A DNA stretch of 64,000 bases from Pseudoflavonifractor sp. MSJ-37 (GTDB lineage Bacteria > Bacillota > Clostridia > Oscillospirales > Oscillospiraceae): positions 248,001 to 312,000 of the forward strand of contig NZ_JAHLPP010000002.1 in assembly GCF_018917965.1 (NCBI RefSeq), in the 5' to 3' direction. Below are positions 24,294-33,585 of this stretch, one piece after another. The position numbers and the translations under genes were made by a program. The number at the start of each line of letters is the position of its first letter. Positions within the stretch are counted from its first letter, which is position 1. The notes below the pieces were generated by a model, which ran no database searches, was not told the origin of the DNA, and was given only the letters and a program-made list of their open reading frames with translations.

Positions 24294-25901
24294 TTAGGCC
24301 CCGCCTTCGCCGAATTCCCGCAGCGTCAGGCCCTTGTTGCGCTCGGTGGTCCACTGGATCGCCCACTGGGAGCCGAACAGCAGGAGCTGGTTGCCCTTGT
24401 AGTCCTCCACCAGCTTGGTGTCGGTGCCCAGGATCAGGTCCTCCTCCTTGATCGGCTCGGCGTCCTCATCCTCCCGGACGATCCACCGCAGGTACTCATA
24501 GGGCAGGCCCTCCATGTAGAGGTCCACGTTGTACTCGTTCTTCAGCCGGTACTCCAGCACGTCGAACTGGAGGACGCCCACCACGCCCACGATGACCTCC
24601 TCCATGCCGGAGTAGGGGGTCTTGAAGATCTGGATCGCGCCCTCCTGGGCGATCTGCTCCATGCCCTTTAGGAACTGCTTGCGCTTCATGGTGTCCAGGC
24701 TCCGCACCCGGCGGAAGTGCTCGGGGGCGAAGGTGGGGATGGGGTCGAACTTGAATTTTTTAGCGGGCGTACACAGGGTGTCGCCGATGGAGAAGAGGCC
24801 CGGGTCGAACACGCCGATGATGTCGCCGGCGTAGGCCTCCTCGATGATCTCCCGCTCGGCGGCCATGAGCTGCTGGGGCCGGGAGAGCCGGAGCTTCCGG
24901 CCGCCCTGGACGTGGTAGACCTCCTTGTCCGCCTCGAACTTGCCGGAGACGATGCGCATGAAGGCGATCCGATCCCGGTGGGCCTTGTTCATATTGGCCT
25001 GGATCTTGAACACGAAGGCGGAGAAGTCGTCCCCCATAGAGTCGATGACCTCGTCCCCGGCCCTCCGGGGCAGGGGCGCGGTGGTCATGCGGAGGAAATG
25101 CTCCAGGAAGGGCTCCACGCCGAAATTGGTCAGGGCGGAGCCGAAGAACACAGGGGAGAGCTTGCCGTGGCGGACCCGGTCCAGATCGAACTCGGCGGCG
25201 GCGCCGTCCAGCAGCTCGATCTCCTCCACCAGCTTCTCATGGAGGCCGCGGCCGATCAGGTCGTCCAGGTGCTCGTCACCCAGCTCCACCTCGGTGGCAG
25301 TGGCGGCTTTAGCGCCGCCGTTGGAGGTGAAGTGGACGATCTTCTTCGACGTCCGGTCGTACACGCCCTTGAAGTCCTTGCCGCAGCCGATGGGCCAGTT
25401 CACGGGATAGGTCTCGATGCCCAGCTCCTTCTCCAGCTCCTCCAAAAGCTCGAAGGAGTCCCGGGCCTCCCGGTCCATCTTGTTGATGAAGGTGAAGATG
25501 GGGATGTCCCGCATGGCGCAGACCTTGAAGAGCTTCCGGGTCTGGGCCTCCACGCCCTTGGCGGCGTCGATGACCATGACGGCGGAGTCCGCGGCCATGA
25601 GGGTGCGGTAGGTGTCCTCAGAGAAGTCCTGATGGCCGGGGGTGTCCAGGATGTTGATGCAGAAGCCCTCATACTGGAACTGCATGACAGAGGAGGTGAC
25701 GGAGATGCCGCGCTGCTTCTCGATCTCCATCCAGTCGGAGGTGGCGGCGCGGGTGTTCTTCTTGCCCTTGACCTGGCCGGCCTGGGCGATGGCCCCGCCG
25801 TAGAGCAAGAACTTCTCGGTCAGAGTGGTCTTACCGGCATCCGGGTGGGAGATGATGGCGAACGTCCGGCGGCGTTCGATCTCAGAGGCGTATTTCGACA
25901 A
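24294..25901 (-). CDS. prfC: Peptide chain release factor 3
   Basis: The translational GTPase that recycles RF1/RF2 after termination on the ribosome. The 535 residues start MSKYASEIERRRTFAIISHPDAGKTTLTEKFLL with G1 SHPDAGKT, followed by RGISVTSSVMQF (switch I), DTPGHQDFSEDTYR (G3) and INKMDREARD (G4), all RF3-specific rather than EF-G. The start is TTG at 25901 with AAAGGTAGG about 9 nt upstream. It is monocistronic with its own terminator. Confidence 0.95.
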   Translation of the reverse strand: MSKYASEIERRRTFAIISHPDAGKTTLTEKFLLYGGAIAQAGQVKGKKNTRAATSDWMEIEKQRGISVTSSVMQFQYEGFCINILDTPGHQDFSEDTYRTLMAADSAVMVIDAAKGVEAQTRKLFKVCAMRDIPIFTFINKMDREARDSFELLEELEKELGIETYPVNWPIGCGKDFKGVYDRTSKKIVHFTSNGGAKAATATEVELGDEHLDDLIGRGLHEKLVEEIELLDGAAAEFDLDRVRHGKLSPVFFGSALTNFGVEPFLEHFLRMTTAPLPRRAGDEVIDSMGDDFSAFVFKIQANMNKAHRDRIAFMRIVSGKFEADKEVYHVQGGRKLRLSRPQQLMAAEREIIEEAYAGDIIGVFDPGLFSIGDTLCTPAKKFKFDPIPTFAPEHFRRVRSLDTMKRKQFLKGMEQIAQEGAIQIFKTPYSGMEEVIVGVVGVLQFDVLEYRLKNEYNVDLYMEGLPYEYLRWIVREDEDAEPIKEEDLILGTDTKLVEDYKGNQLLLFGSQWAIQWTTERNKGLTLREFGEGGA

Positions 25902-26006
25902 GGTGATGACCTACCTTTTGTAAAGAATGAACGATATCAGCGGTCTATTATACCACAGCCCAGAACGGTCCACAAGAGGGCACCGCAGGACGAAACGGGC
26001 CCTCTT

Positions 26007-26636
26007 TCACCGCTCCAGCAGGTCCTTCAGCGCCCCGATGGCGCCGATCCGGCCCTCCACAGGCTCCGCCGTGCCGAAGCCGTAGGCGGCGTGGAGGAAG
26101 GGGACCCCGGCGGCGTGGGCCGCATCGCAGTCTCCCTGGGTGTCGCCCACGTAGACCGGGGCGCGGAGGCCGTTCCGCTCTGTCACCAGCCGGATGTTGC
26201 CCGCCTTGGCCTGCCCCGTGCGGCCGGGGCACTCGAAGTCGGTGAAGTACCGCTCCAGCCCGTGGACCTTCAGGAAGCACTGGATATATCCGTCCTGGCA
26301 GTTGCTGACGATGCACAGGGGGAAGCGCTCCGCCAGAGCCGCCAGCGTCTCCTCCACGCCGGGATAGAGCGTGCCGCCGTGCTCCGCCAGGTATGCCAGC
26401 TGATGGCGGTAGCAGACCTCCATGACCGCCATGCGGGCCGCCGGATCCCCGATCTCCGGCAGGATCCGGGCGGCGATGTCCTCCATCAGCAGGCCCATGC
26501 AGGCGCGGAGCTGAGGGACCGTCAAACGGGGCTCCAGCCCGCACTCCACGAAGCCGTCGTTCCAGCCCCGGCAGATGCCCTCTACCGCATCCCAGAGGGT
26601 GCCGTCCAGATCGAACAGGATGCCGTCTGTCCTCAT
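26007..26636 (-). CDS. HAD-superfamily hydrolase (phosphatase-like)
   Basis: A 209-residue haloacid dehalogenase-fold protein, probably a small-molecule phosphatase. Motif I is DLDGTLWDA (nucleophile Asp), motif II CIVSNCQDGY, motif III contains the Lys of GQAKAGNI, and motif IV is VYVGDTQGDCDAAHAAG. A helical cap sits between motifs I and II (type C1), as in phosphoglycolate phosphatases. ATG 26636 follows AAAGGAG; a longer frame upstream lacks a site. It is 17 bp downstream of the YeiH-type transporter gene. The substrate is unknown. Confidence 0.85.
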   Translation of the reverse strand: MRTDGILFDLDGTLWDAVEGICRGWNDGFVECGLEPRLTVPQLRACMGLLMEDIAARILPEIGDPAARMAVMEVCYRHQLAYLAEHGGTLYPGVEETLAALAERFPLCIVSNCQDGYIQCFLKVHGLERYFTDFECPGRTGQAKAGNIRLVTERNGLRAPVYVGDTQGDCDAAHAAGVPFLHAAYGFGTAEPVEGRIGAIGALKDLLER

Positions 26637-26653
26637 GATATCGCTCCTTTCCC

Positions 26654-27685
26654 TCACAGCAGGCCCAGCAGGTGCTGCATGAGCAGGCTCACGCAGGCGA
26701 TCGACACCCAGCAGCAGAAGCCCATCAGGATGGGCTTCCCGCCGGTGCGGATCAGCTTGACCAGATCCGTGTTCAGACCCACCGCCGCCATGGCCATGAC
26801 GATGAAGAACTTGGACAGGGACTTCAACGGGTGGAAGATCCCCGCGTCGACCCCCGCCGCCGTGGCGGCCGTGGTGATCAGAGAGGCCAGCACGAAGAAC
26901 AGGATGAAGAAGGGGAACACCTTTTTCAGGGAGAAACGCCCGGCGGTGACGCTACCCTCCCGCTTCGCCCGGGCGGTGCGCCAGAAGGCCAGCGCCAGCG
27001 TGATGGGGATGATGGCCAGGGTGCGGGTGAGCTTCACGATGGTGGCCTGCGCCAGCACCGCTCCGCCGGTCTGATGGAGCGTGTCCCAGGTGGAGGCGGC
27101 GGCGGTGACGGAGGAGGTATCGTTGATGGCGGTGCCGGCGAAGAGGGCGAAGCCCGGATCGTTCAGCCCGATCGCGCCGCCCAGAGCGGGGAAGAACAGG
27201 GCGGCGGCCACGTTGAACAGGAAGATGACCGAGATGGCCTGGGCGATCTCGTCATCGTCGGCCCCGATCACCGGAGCGGTGGCGGCGATGGCGGAGCCGC
27301 CGCAGATGGAGGAGCCCACGCCCACCAGCGTGGAGATATTGGCCGGCATCCGCAGGGCCCGGCACAGCAGGAAGGACACGATCAGCGACGTGGCGATCGT
27401 GGAGCAGATGATCGGTAGGGAGGTGAGTCCCACCCGGGCCACCTGGAACAGGTCCAGGCCGAAGCCCAGCAGGATCACCGCGTATTGCAGGATCTTCTTG
27501 GAGGTGAAGGCGATGCCCTCTTTACAGGCGCCCTTGTCCTTCCAGAACAGGCCGGCGGCCATGCCCAGCAGGATGGCGAACACCGGACCTCCCACCACGG
27601 GGAGCCATTTGCCCAGTTGGGTGCAGAGGAGCGCCATGATCAGACAGATCAGGACGCCGGGTGCTTTCTTACGGATCGTTTCCAT
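26654..27685 (-). CDS. YeiH/UPF0324-type membrane transporter
   Basis: A 343-residue polytopic protein of the YeiH family, annotated in relatives as putative sulfate exporters. It has about ten hydrophobic segments and the family motifs [19 protein letters not shown] and [15 protein letters not shown]. The start at 27685 follows a GAAAGAGG-type site. It is followed closely by the HAD hydrolase gene. Transport of an inorganic anion is an inference from family annotation only. Confidence 0.85.
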   Translation of the reverse strand: METIRKKAPGVLICLIMALLCTQLGKWLPVVGGPVFAILLGMAAGLFWKDKGACKEGIAFTSKKILQYAVILLGFGLDLFQVARVGLTSLPIICSTIATSLIVSFLLCRALRMPANISTLVGVGSSICGGSAIAATAPVIGADDDEIAQAISVIFLFNVAAALFFPALGGAIGLNDPGFALFAGTAINDTSSVTAAASTWDTLHQTGGAVLAQATIVKLTRTLAIIPITLALAFWRTARAKREGSVTAGRFSLKKVFPFFILFFVLASLITTAATAAGVDAGIFHPLKSLSKFFIVMAMAAVGLNTDLVKLIRTGGKPILMGFCCWVSIACVSLLMQHLLGLL

Positions 27686-27733
27686 GTGATGATGCCTCTT
27701 TCTCTCTTCTTTTTCCAGGATAGCCGGCCTGGT

Positions 27734-28837
27734 TCAGTCCTTCCGGACGCGTCCGGCGTACCAGCCGGTGACGCCGTCCTTCTTGGCCAGATACCCGCGG
27801 GAGGTCTCCCGGACGATGGACAGCCGGTCCCCCGGCTCTACCGGGAGCCGGTAGTCGGTGGAGTCCTCGCACCGGGTGACGCCGCCCTTCTCATACAGAT
27901 AGGCCGTCAGGATATCCAGCTCCCGGCCGCTGGCGATGTGGCGGCACCGGCTGAATTCCGGGCCCCGCTCCAGGATCTCCACTGGGTTCTCGCTCCAGCG
28001 GATGTTGATGGAGTCGATGGAGGCCGCCTGACGGTCCAGAGCCGTCCCCACGGGGAGGCCGTCATAGCTCTGCCAGGAGAAGTCCTCCGACTGGCCGTCC
28101 GGGAGGATGAGGACGTTGAGCTGACCGTCCCATTTGAGCTGACAGCCGCCGTCGATGCTGATGATGTGCCGGTCCCGCAGGACGATCGGAGCGGCGGAGG
28201 GGATGGCTGGGTCATACAGCGTCACAGGCCAGTGGCCCACCACCACCCAGTGCCGGAACGAAAAGCCCTGATCCAGAAAATCGTCGTTCTTCATGCACCG
28301 CCAGGCTGTGAGCTGGTCCAGCCGGTCCTCCCGGTACACGCCGCCGTGGACGAAGAGGAACTTGTCGCTGAGCAGGATCGTAGGCAGGGCCCGGAGGAAG
28401 TCCAACTCCGGCTGGAAGCACTCCCGGACCGCCGCCCGGAGGGCGGGGAAGTCCGCCGGGGACCGGAGCGGCACCCCGGCCTCTGACGCCATCTGGAAGA
28501 GGACGCATTTCTCCCCCCAGCCGAACACGTAGCTCTCATAGAAGGAGGGCGGGATATCCGGGATCTCGTCCACAAAATTATAGGCCAGGTTGTCGCAGTT
28601 GCCGCAGAGCATATGGACCTCATAGTCCCGGGCCAGCGCCATCACATAGCGCAGGGTGGCCAGACTGTCCACCCCCTTCTCCAGCACGTCTCCCAGCAGG
28701 ATCAGGATGTCCGACTTGCAGAAGCCCACCTGGGCCAGCAGGGCCTTCAGGAAGGTCAGATTGCCGTGGATATCGCTGATCACCAGCACCCGGCGGCCTG
28801 CCGGGAGTTCGATCGGTACTACTTTTGCCCGCTCCAT
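27734..28837 (-). CDS. Calcineurin-like metallophosphoesterase with C-terminal SH3-like domain
   Basis: A 367-residue protein. The catalytic domain (about 15-240) has the motif series VISDIHGNLT (D-x-H), LGDVLEKG (GD), CGNCDNLAY (GNxD), FVHGGVY (GH-like) and VVGHWPV (GH). The last 55 residues (SIVRETSRGYLAKKDGVTGWYAGRVRKD) resemble a bacterial SH3 domain. ATG 28837 follows GAGGA. The substrate could be a phosphoprotein or nucleotide. A good promoter lies just upstream. Confidence 0.85.
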   Translation of the reverse strand: MERAKVVPIELPAGRRVLVISDIHGNLTFLKALLAQVGFCKSDILILLGDVLEKGVDSLATLRYVMALARDYEVHMLCGNCDNLAYNFVDEIPDIPPSFYESYVFGWGEKCVLFQMASEAGVPLRSPADFPALRAAVRECFQPELDFLRALPTILLSDKFLFVHGGVYREDRLDQLTAWRCMKNDDFLDQGFSFRHWVVVGHWPVTLYDPAIPSAAPIVLRDRHIISIDGGCQLKWDGQLNVLILPDGQSEDFSWQSYDGLPVGTALDRQAASIDSINIRWSENPVEILERGPEFSRCRHIASGRELDILTAYLYEKGGVTRCEDSTDYRLPVEPGDRLSIVRETSRGYLAKKDGVTGWYAGRVRKD

Positions 28838-28874
28838 CTCATGTCCTCGCTCTCGTGGTGGTGTCGTGGTACCC

Positions 28875-28903
28875 ATTCTATCACACCCGGGGGAGGTCCG
28901 CAA
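28875..28903 (-). promoter_or_regulatory. Promoter of the metallophosphoesterase gene
   Basis: Minus-strand TTGCGG (28903-28898), 17 bp, TAGAAT (28880-28875), about 40 bp before the start codon. Confidence 0.55.
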
Positions 28904-28963
28904 CGGCGGGGGACAGGGCCTTTCCCGGTCTTTTCATCCCGATACTGACATCCGGCCCATTAT

Positions 28964-29095
28964 GGAGCCGTTGACAAAGTCTCGTTTTGAAAAAACAGCG
29001 TTCTAAAAAGTTTGAAGAAAACTCAATGGTTATTCACACAGTTTCCTGCAAATGATCAGGCGATTTTTAGAAGATTGGACTTTGTCAACAGCGCC
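28964..29095. mobile_element. 132-bp MITE-like element with ATTAT target duplication
   Basis: Terminal inverted repeats of 18 bp (28964-28981 and 29078-29095) match at about 16 positions and share GTTGACAAAGTC exactly. The element is flanked by the direct repeat ATTAT (28959-28963 and 29096-29100), the footprint of transposition. The interior is AT-rich, unlike the host DNA, and has no coding capacity. It occupies most of the gap between two divergent genes. Confidence 0.8.
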
Positions 29096-29110
29096 ATTAT
29101 GTGATATGAT
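29082..29110 (+). promoter_or_regulatory. Promoter of ktrBA, with its -35 hexamer inside the MITE end
   Basis: TTGTCA (29082-29087), 17 bp, TATGAT (29105-29110). The -35 hexamer is part of the right inverted repeat of the element at 28964-29095, while the -10 lies in host DNA outside the target duplication. Confidence 0.65.
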
Positions 29111-29148
29111 AGGATCCAGTATCTGACCGTTCCAAGGAGGGATCCGCC

Positions 29149-30489
29149 ATGGTCATGAGCATGGTCCGTCTGAGGCGTCATCTGACATCGTTCCAGATCA
29201 TGATCCTGGGGTTCGCCGGGGTCATCCTGCTGGGTGCGCTGATGCTGACGCTCCCCATCGCCGCAGCCGGCGGGCAGTGGACGCCCTTCCCGGACGCCCT
29301 GTTCACCGCCACCTCCGCGGTCTGCGTGACGGGTCTGGTGGTGCGGGACACCGGGAGCTGCTGGTCCGCTTTCGGACAGGCCGTCATCCTCCTGCTGATC
29401 CAGGTGGGCGGCCTCGGCGTGATCACCGCTGCCATCACTTTCCTGATGCTCTCCGGCCGGAACATCACGCTGAAGGAGCGCAGTGCCCTACAGGACGCCA
29501 TCTCCGCGCCGGCGGTGGGCGGCATCGTGCGTCTGACCCGCTCCATCCTGCGGGGCACGCTCCTCATCGAGGGCATCGGCGCGGCGCTCCTGATCCTGCC
29601 GTTCTGCCGGGACTACGGCCCCCGCGGGATCTGGATGGCCGTGTTCCACTCCGTCTCCGCCTTCTGCAACGCCGGGTTCGACATCCTCGGGCGGCCGGGG
29701 CATCTCTACCCGTCCCTGATGGACTATGCCGCCGACCCTCTGGTGGTCCTAGTCATCACTCTCCTGATCGTCGTCGGCGGCATCGGGTTCCTGACTTGGG
29801 ACGACGTCCGCACCCACCGGCTCCGTCTGCGGCGCTACCGGATGCAGAGCAAGGTCATCCTTGCCGTCACGGCGGTCCTGATCCTGTGCCCCGCCGCGCT
29901 GTTCTTCCTGACCGACTATGCCGCCCTGCCTTTGGGCGAGCGGGTGCTGGCCGCTCTCTTCCAGGCAGTCACGCCCCGGACCGCGGGCTATAACACCATG
30001 GACCTGAACGCCATGAGCGACGTCTCCCGGGCAGTCGTGATCCTGCTGATGCTGATCGGCGGTGCGCCCGGCTCCACGGCGGGCGGCATGAAGGTCACCA
30101 CCGTGGCCGTGCTGATGGCCAACGCCCGCGCCGCCTTCTGCCGGCGGGAGGACCTCCAGCTTTTCGACCGCCGGCTGGAGAACACGGCGGGCAGGAACGC
30201 CGGCGCGATCCTCCTGCTGTATCTGCTCCTGCCCTTCACAGGGGCGGCGGTCCTCAGCATGGCGGAGGGGCTCCCGCTCTCCGTCTGCCTGTTCGAGACG
30301 GTCTCCGCCGCCGGGACCGTAGGCCTGAGCCTTGGCCTGACGCCCCAGCTAGGGGCGCTGTCCCGGGGCATCCTGATCCTCCTGATGTTTTTCGGCCGCG
30401 TGGGCGGACTGACTCTGATCTACGCCGCCTTCTCCGGACACGACCGCCCCTGCGCCCGGGCGCCGAAAGAAAAGATCACCGTCGGCTGA
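29149..30489 (+). CDS. ktrB: Potassium uptake protein, KtrB/TrkH family
   Basis: The K+ (or Na+/K+) translocating subunit of the Ktr system, 446 residues with eight membrane helices in four pseudo-repeats. Each pore loop keeps its filter glycine: SAVCVTGLV, SAFCNAGFD, TPRTAGYNT and SAAGTVGLS. ATG 29149 follows AAGGAGGGATCC. It is 13 bp upstream of its regulatory subunit ktrA. KtrB length (about 445) favours Ktr over the longer TrkH. Confidence 0.93.
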   Translation: MVMSMVRLRRHLTSFQIMILGFAGVILLGALMLTLPIAAAGGQWTPFPDALFTATSAVCVTGLVVRDTGSCWSAFGQAVILLLIQVGGLGVITAAITFLMLSGRNITLKERSALQDAISAPAVGGIVRLTRSILRGTLLIEGIGAALLILPFCRDYGPRGIWMAVFHSVSAFCNAGFDILGRPGHLYPSLMDYAADPLVVLVITLLIVVGGIGFLTWDDVRTHRLRLRRYRMQSKVILAVTAVLILCPAALFFLTDYAALPLGERVLAALFQAVTPRTAGYNTMDLNAMSDVSRAVVILLMLIGGAPGSTAGGMKVTTVAVLMANARAAFCRREDLQLFDRRLENTAGRNAGAILLLYLLLPFTGAAVLSMAEGLPLSVCLFETVSAAGTVGLSLGLTPQLGALSRGILILLMFFGRVGGLTLIYAAFSGHDRPCARAPKEKITVG

Positions 30490-30502
30490 AAGGAGCTATC
30501 CC

Positions 30503-31150
30503 ATGAAGAACGTTTTGCTGATCGGTCTCGGCCGCTTCGGGCGGCACCTCGCCATCCAGCTGGACCAGCTGGGGCACCAGATCATGGCTGTGGACCAGAA
30601 CGAGGAGCGGATCAACGAGTGTATGGCCTTCGTCACCAACGCCCAGATCGGCGACAGCACCCGGGAGGACTTCCTTCGGTCGCTGGGCGTGAACAACTAC
30701 GACATCTGCTACGTCACCATCAGCGGGAGCTTCCAGAACTCTCTGGAGACCACCTCGCTCCTCAAGGAGCTGGGGGCCCGGTATGTGGTGGCCCGGGCCG
30801 AACGGGACGTACAGGCCAAATTCCTCCTGCGCAACGGCGCGGATGCGGTGGCCTATCCCGAGAAACAGCTGGCGAAATGGGCGGCCATCCGCTACACCGC
30901 CGACCATATCTCCAGCTACATCGAGCTGGACGAGCAGCACGCCATCGTGGAGGTGGACGTGCCGAGGGACTGGCGGGAGAAGAGCATCGGCACTCTGGAC
31001 ATCCGTAAACGGTACGGCATCAATATCCTCGGCGTGAAGCGGGGGGCGCGGACCGACATGGCCATCTCCTCGGACACCGTGCTGGACAGCGGCGCCACCC
31101 TGCTGGCGCTGGGCGAGTACGAGGCCCTGCGGAAGTGCTTCCACCTGTGA
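30503..31150 (+). CDS. ktrA: Potassium channel regulatory subunit KtrA (TrkA-N/TrkA-C)
   Basis: A cytosolic ring-forming regulator that binds ATP/ADP and gates KtrB. The 215 residues have the N-terminal RCK domain with Rossmann motif LLIGLGRFGRHLA and the ARAERDVQAKFLLRNGADAV segment, then a TrkA-C domain (about 135-215), the module that in other Firmicutes can bind cyclic di-AMP. This is notable because a DarA c-di-AMP receptor also occurs in the window. ATG 30503 follows AAAGGAG. It is terminated by a strong hairpin. Confidence 0.93.
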   Translation: MKNVLLIGLGRFGRHLAIQLDQLGHQIMAVDQNEERINECMAFVTNAQIGDSTREDFLRSLGVNNYDICYVTISGSFQNSLETTSLLKELGARYVVARAERDVQAKFLLRNGADAVAYPEKQLAKWAAIRYTADHISSYIELDEQHAIVEVDVPRDWREKSIGTLDIRKRYGINILGVKRGARTDMAISSDTVLDSGATLLALGEYEALRKCFHL

Positions 31151-31185
31151 GCGGCCGTCTCCATCGGCCTCCAAAATACAAAAAA

Positions 31186-31223
31186 GGGCCCCGCGCCAGC
31201 CGGCGCGGGGCCCTCTTTCTTTC
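31186..31223 (+). terminator. Terminator of ktrBA
   Basis: GGGCCCCGCGCC (31186-31197) pairs with GGCGCGGGGCCC (31202-31213), followed by TCTTTCTTTC; an A-run precedes it, so it can also act on the convergent gene. Confidence 0.9.
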
Positions 31224-31226
31224 TGC

Positions 31227-31442
31227 TCAGATCGCGGCAAGCTGCTGATGGAACCACTCGGAATCACACTCGATCTCCACCGGCTCGGAAAAGTCCAGCG
31301 CGAAGATCCCCATAGGTGACTTCGCGTTCAAGGAGACCTCGCCATCCATCGAACGGATGGTCACAGGCTCAGGAACGGAAAGCGCCAGCTCGCGGAGCTT
31401 ATGGACCGCCTCACGGGAGGCGAACGTCTTTCTTACTACCAT
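31227..31442 (-). CDS. HPr-like protein lacking the phosphorylatable histidine
   Basis: A 71-residue HPr-fold protein. The central and C-terminal parts fit HPr (VTIRSMDGEVSLNAKSPMGIFALDFSEPVEIECD, including the Ser region of the Ser-46 kinase site), but the N-terminal HARPA-type loop with His-15 is replaced by TFASREAVHKLRELA. It therefore cannot accept phosphate from enzyme I at the usual position. A regulatory Crh-like role is possible but not shown. ATG 31442 follows TAGGGGGA; a TATAAT-like -10 lies near 31500. Confidence 0.75.
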   Translation of the reverse strand: MVVRKTFASREAVHKLRELALSVPEPVTIRSMDGEVSLNAKSPMGIFALDFSEPVEIECDSEWFHQQLAAI

Positions 31443-31612
31443 CAGTTATTCCCCCTACATTTTCCACATCCAAATATCAGGGCTTTGCGCGCTCTCCTAT
31501 ATTATACTACATGGTATAGCGGATGGGAACGAAAAATGGCACGTCTGTGAGCCGGTTTTCTGCCGGTCGAGCAGGGAGATCTTCGGCGATCTGCCGGGTG
31601 GATCCGGCCGGA

Positions 31613-33538
31613 TCACTTCATCAGGGAACAGACCAGCTCCGTGTAGTGGGCGGCGTCCTCGATGGGCAGACCGGCGATCAGCAGCGCCTGATCGTACAGC
31701 AGTTCGGCATAGGTCCTGGCCTTCTCCGGATCGCTGCCCATGGCGGCGCGGAGGGCGGCGAAGGCGGGGGCGTCCGGGTTGAGCTCCAGCACCCGCTGGG
31801 CCTTCATGCTCTTGGCCCGCTCCGGGTCCACCTTGTTGAAGTACTTCTCCATCTCCAGGGTCACGGGGCCGTCGGCAGTCATGCACACGGCGCCGCTCTT
31901 CAGGATCTTGGAGATCCGGGCCTCCTTGACCTTGTCGCCCAGGGCCTCCTTCACGAAGTCCAGCACGTCCTTGTTCTCCTGAGCTTTCTCCTCGGCCTTG
32001 GCCTTCTCCTCGTCGCTCTCGGGGAGGGCGTCACTGTCGCTGACGGACTTGAACGCCTTGCCGTCCAGCTCACCCAGCAGGTCCATGACGAACTCATCGG
32101 GATCGTCGGTCAGATAGAGGATCTCATAGCCCTTGTCCCGGATCCGCTCGGTCTGGGGCAGCTGGGCGATCTTCTCCACGCTCTCGCCGGCGGCGAAGTA
32201 GATGTACTTCTGATCCTCGGGCATCCGCTCCTTGTACTCGGCCAGCGTGACCAGCTTCTCCTCCTTGGAGGACCAGAAGAGGAGCAGATCCTTCAGCAGA
32301 TCCTTATGGGCGCCGTAGTCGGCCAGGATGCCGTACTTGATCTGCATCCCGAAGGCCTTCCAGAACATCTCGTACTTGTCCCGGCTGTCCTTCTGGAGCT
32401 TCATCAGCTCGGCCTTGATCTTCTTCTCCAGGTTGTTGGCGATCACCTTGAGCTGGCGGGTGTGCTGGAGCATCTCACGGGAGATGTTCAGGGAGAGGTC
32501 GGGGGAGTCCACCACGCCCTTGACGAAGCGGAAGTGCTCCGGCAGCAGGTCCGCGCACTGGTCCATGATCAGCACGCCGGAGGAATAGAGCTGGAGGCCC
32601 TTCTGATAGTCCCGGGAGTAGAAGTCGAAAGGCGCATGGCTGGGGATGTACAGCATGGCCTTGTACTCCGCCGCGCCCTCGGCGGAGATATGGATGGTGG
32701 TCAGGGGGTCTTCCCAGTCGCCGTACTTCTCCTTGTAGAACTGAGCGTACTCCTCATCCTTGACCTCGCTCTTGGGCCGCTGCCACAGGGGCACCATGGA
32801 GTTCAGGGTCTCCCACTGGTCATAGTCCTCCCACTCGGGCTTGTAGTCGTCGCCGGCATCGGCGGGCTTGGGCTTCTGGCGGGACTTGTGCATGAGCATG
32901 GTGATGGGGTAGTGGATGTAGTCGGAGTACTTCTTCACCAGGTCGGAGAGCTTGTACTGCTCCAGATAGTCGCTGTAATGCTCCTCGTCGGTGTCGGCCT
33001 TGATGTGCAAGATCACGTCGGAGCCCACGCCGGACTTTTCGCAGGGCTCCATGGTGTAGCCGTCCTTGCCGTCGGACTCCCACTTCCAGGCCTGGTCGCC
33101 GCCGTAGGCCTTGGAGATCACGGTCACGTGGTCGGCCACCATGAAGGCGGAGTAGAAGCCCACGCCGAACTGGCCGATGATGTCTACGTCGCCCTTGCCC
33201 TCGCCGGCGTCCCGGGCGGCCATGTCCTGCTTGAACTGGAGGGAGCCGCTCTTGGCGATGGTGCCCAGGTTGGATTCCATCTCCTCCTTGGTCATGCCGA
33301 TGCCGTTGTCGGAGATGGTCAGAGTACGGGCGATCTGGTCAGGGGTGAGGACGATCTTGAAGTCGGACCGGTCCAGACCCACCTTGTCATCGGTGAGGGC
33401 CTTATAGGCCAGCTTATCGATGGCGTCGCTGGCGTTGGAGACCAGCTCCCGCAGGAAGATCTCCTTGTGGGTATAGATCGAATTGATCATCAGGTCCAGC
33501 AGACGCTGAGATTCTGCCTGAAAGGCTTTCTTTTCCAT
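31613..33538 (-). CDS. htpG: Molecular chaperone HtpG (Hsp90)
   Basis: The bacterial Hsp90 chaperone, cytosolic, 641 residues. The N-terminal GHKL ATPase domain has LRELVSNASDAIDKL, LTISDNGIGMTKEE and IGQFGVGFYSAFMV; the middle domain has the catalytic Arg loop region GVVDSPDLSLNISREMLQ; a C-terminal dimerisation domain follows. ATG 33538 follows GGAGG. Upstream lie a sigma-A promoter and a CIRCE operator, so HrcA heat-shock control is expected. Confidence 0.96.
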   Translation of the reverse strand: MEKKAFQAESQRLLDLMINSIYTHKEIFLRELVSNASDAIDKLAYKALTDDKVGLDRSDFKIVLTPDQIARTLTISDNGIGMTKEEMESNLGTIAKSGSLQFKQDMAARDAGEGKGDVDIIGQFGVGFYSAFMVADHVTVISKAYGGDQAWKWESDGKDGYTMEPCEKSGVGSDVILHIKADTDEEHYSDYLEQYKLSDLVKKYSDYIHYPITMLMHKSRQKPKPADAGDDYKPEWEDYDQWETLNSMVPLWQRPKSEVKDEEYAQFYKEKYGDWEDPLTTIHISAEGAAEYKAMLYIPSHAPFDFYSRDYQKGLQLYSSGVLIMDQCADLLPEHFRFVKGVVDSPDLSLNISREMLQHTRQLKVIANNLEKKIKAELMKLQKDSRDKYEMFWKAFGMQIKYGILADYGAHKDLLKDLLLFWSSKEEKLVTLAEYKERMPEDQKYIYFAAGESVEKIAQLPQTERIRDKGYEILYLTDDPDEFVMDLLGELDGKAFKSVSDSDALPESDEEKAKAEEKAQENKDVLDFVKEALGDKVKEARISKILKSGAVCMTADGPVTLEMEKYFNKVDPERAKSMKAQRVLELNPDAPAFAALRAAMGSDPEKARTYAELLYDQALLIAGLPIEDAAHYTELVCSLMK

Positions 33539-33585
33539 GGTTTGTGCGCCTCCGTATATGATATCTGTGATGGATGGACGAAAGA

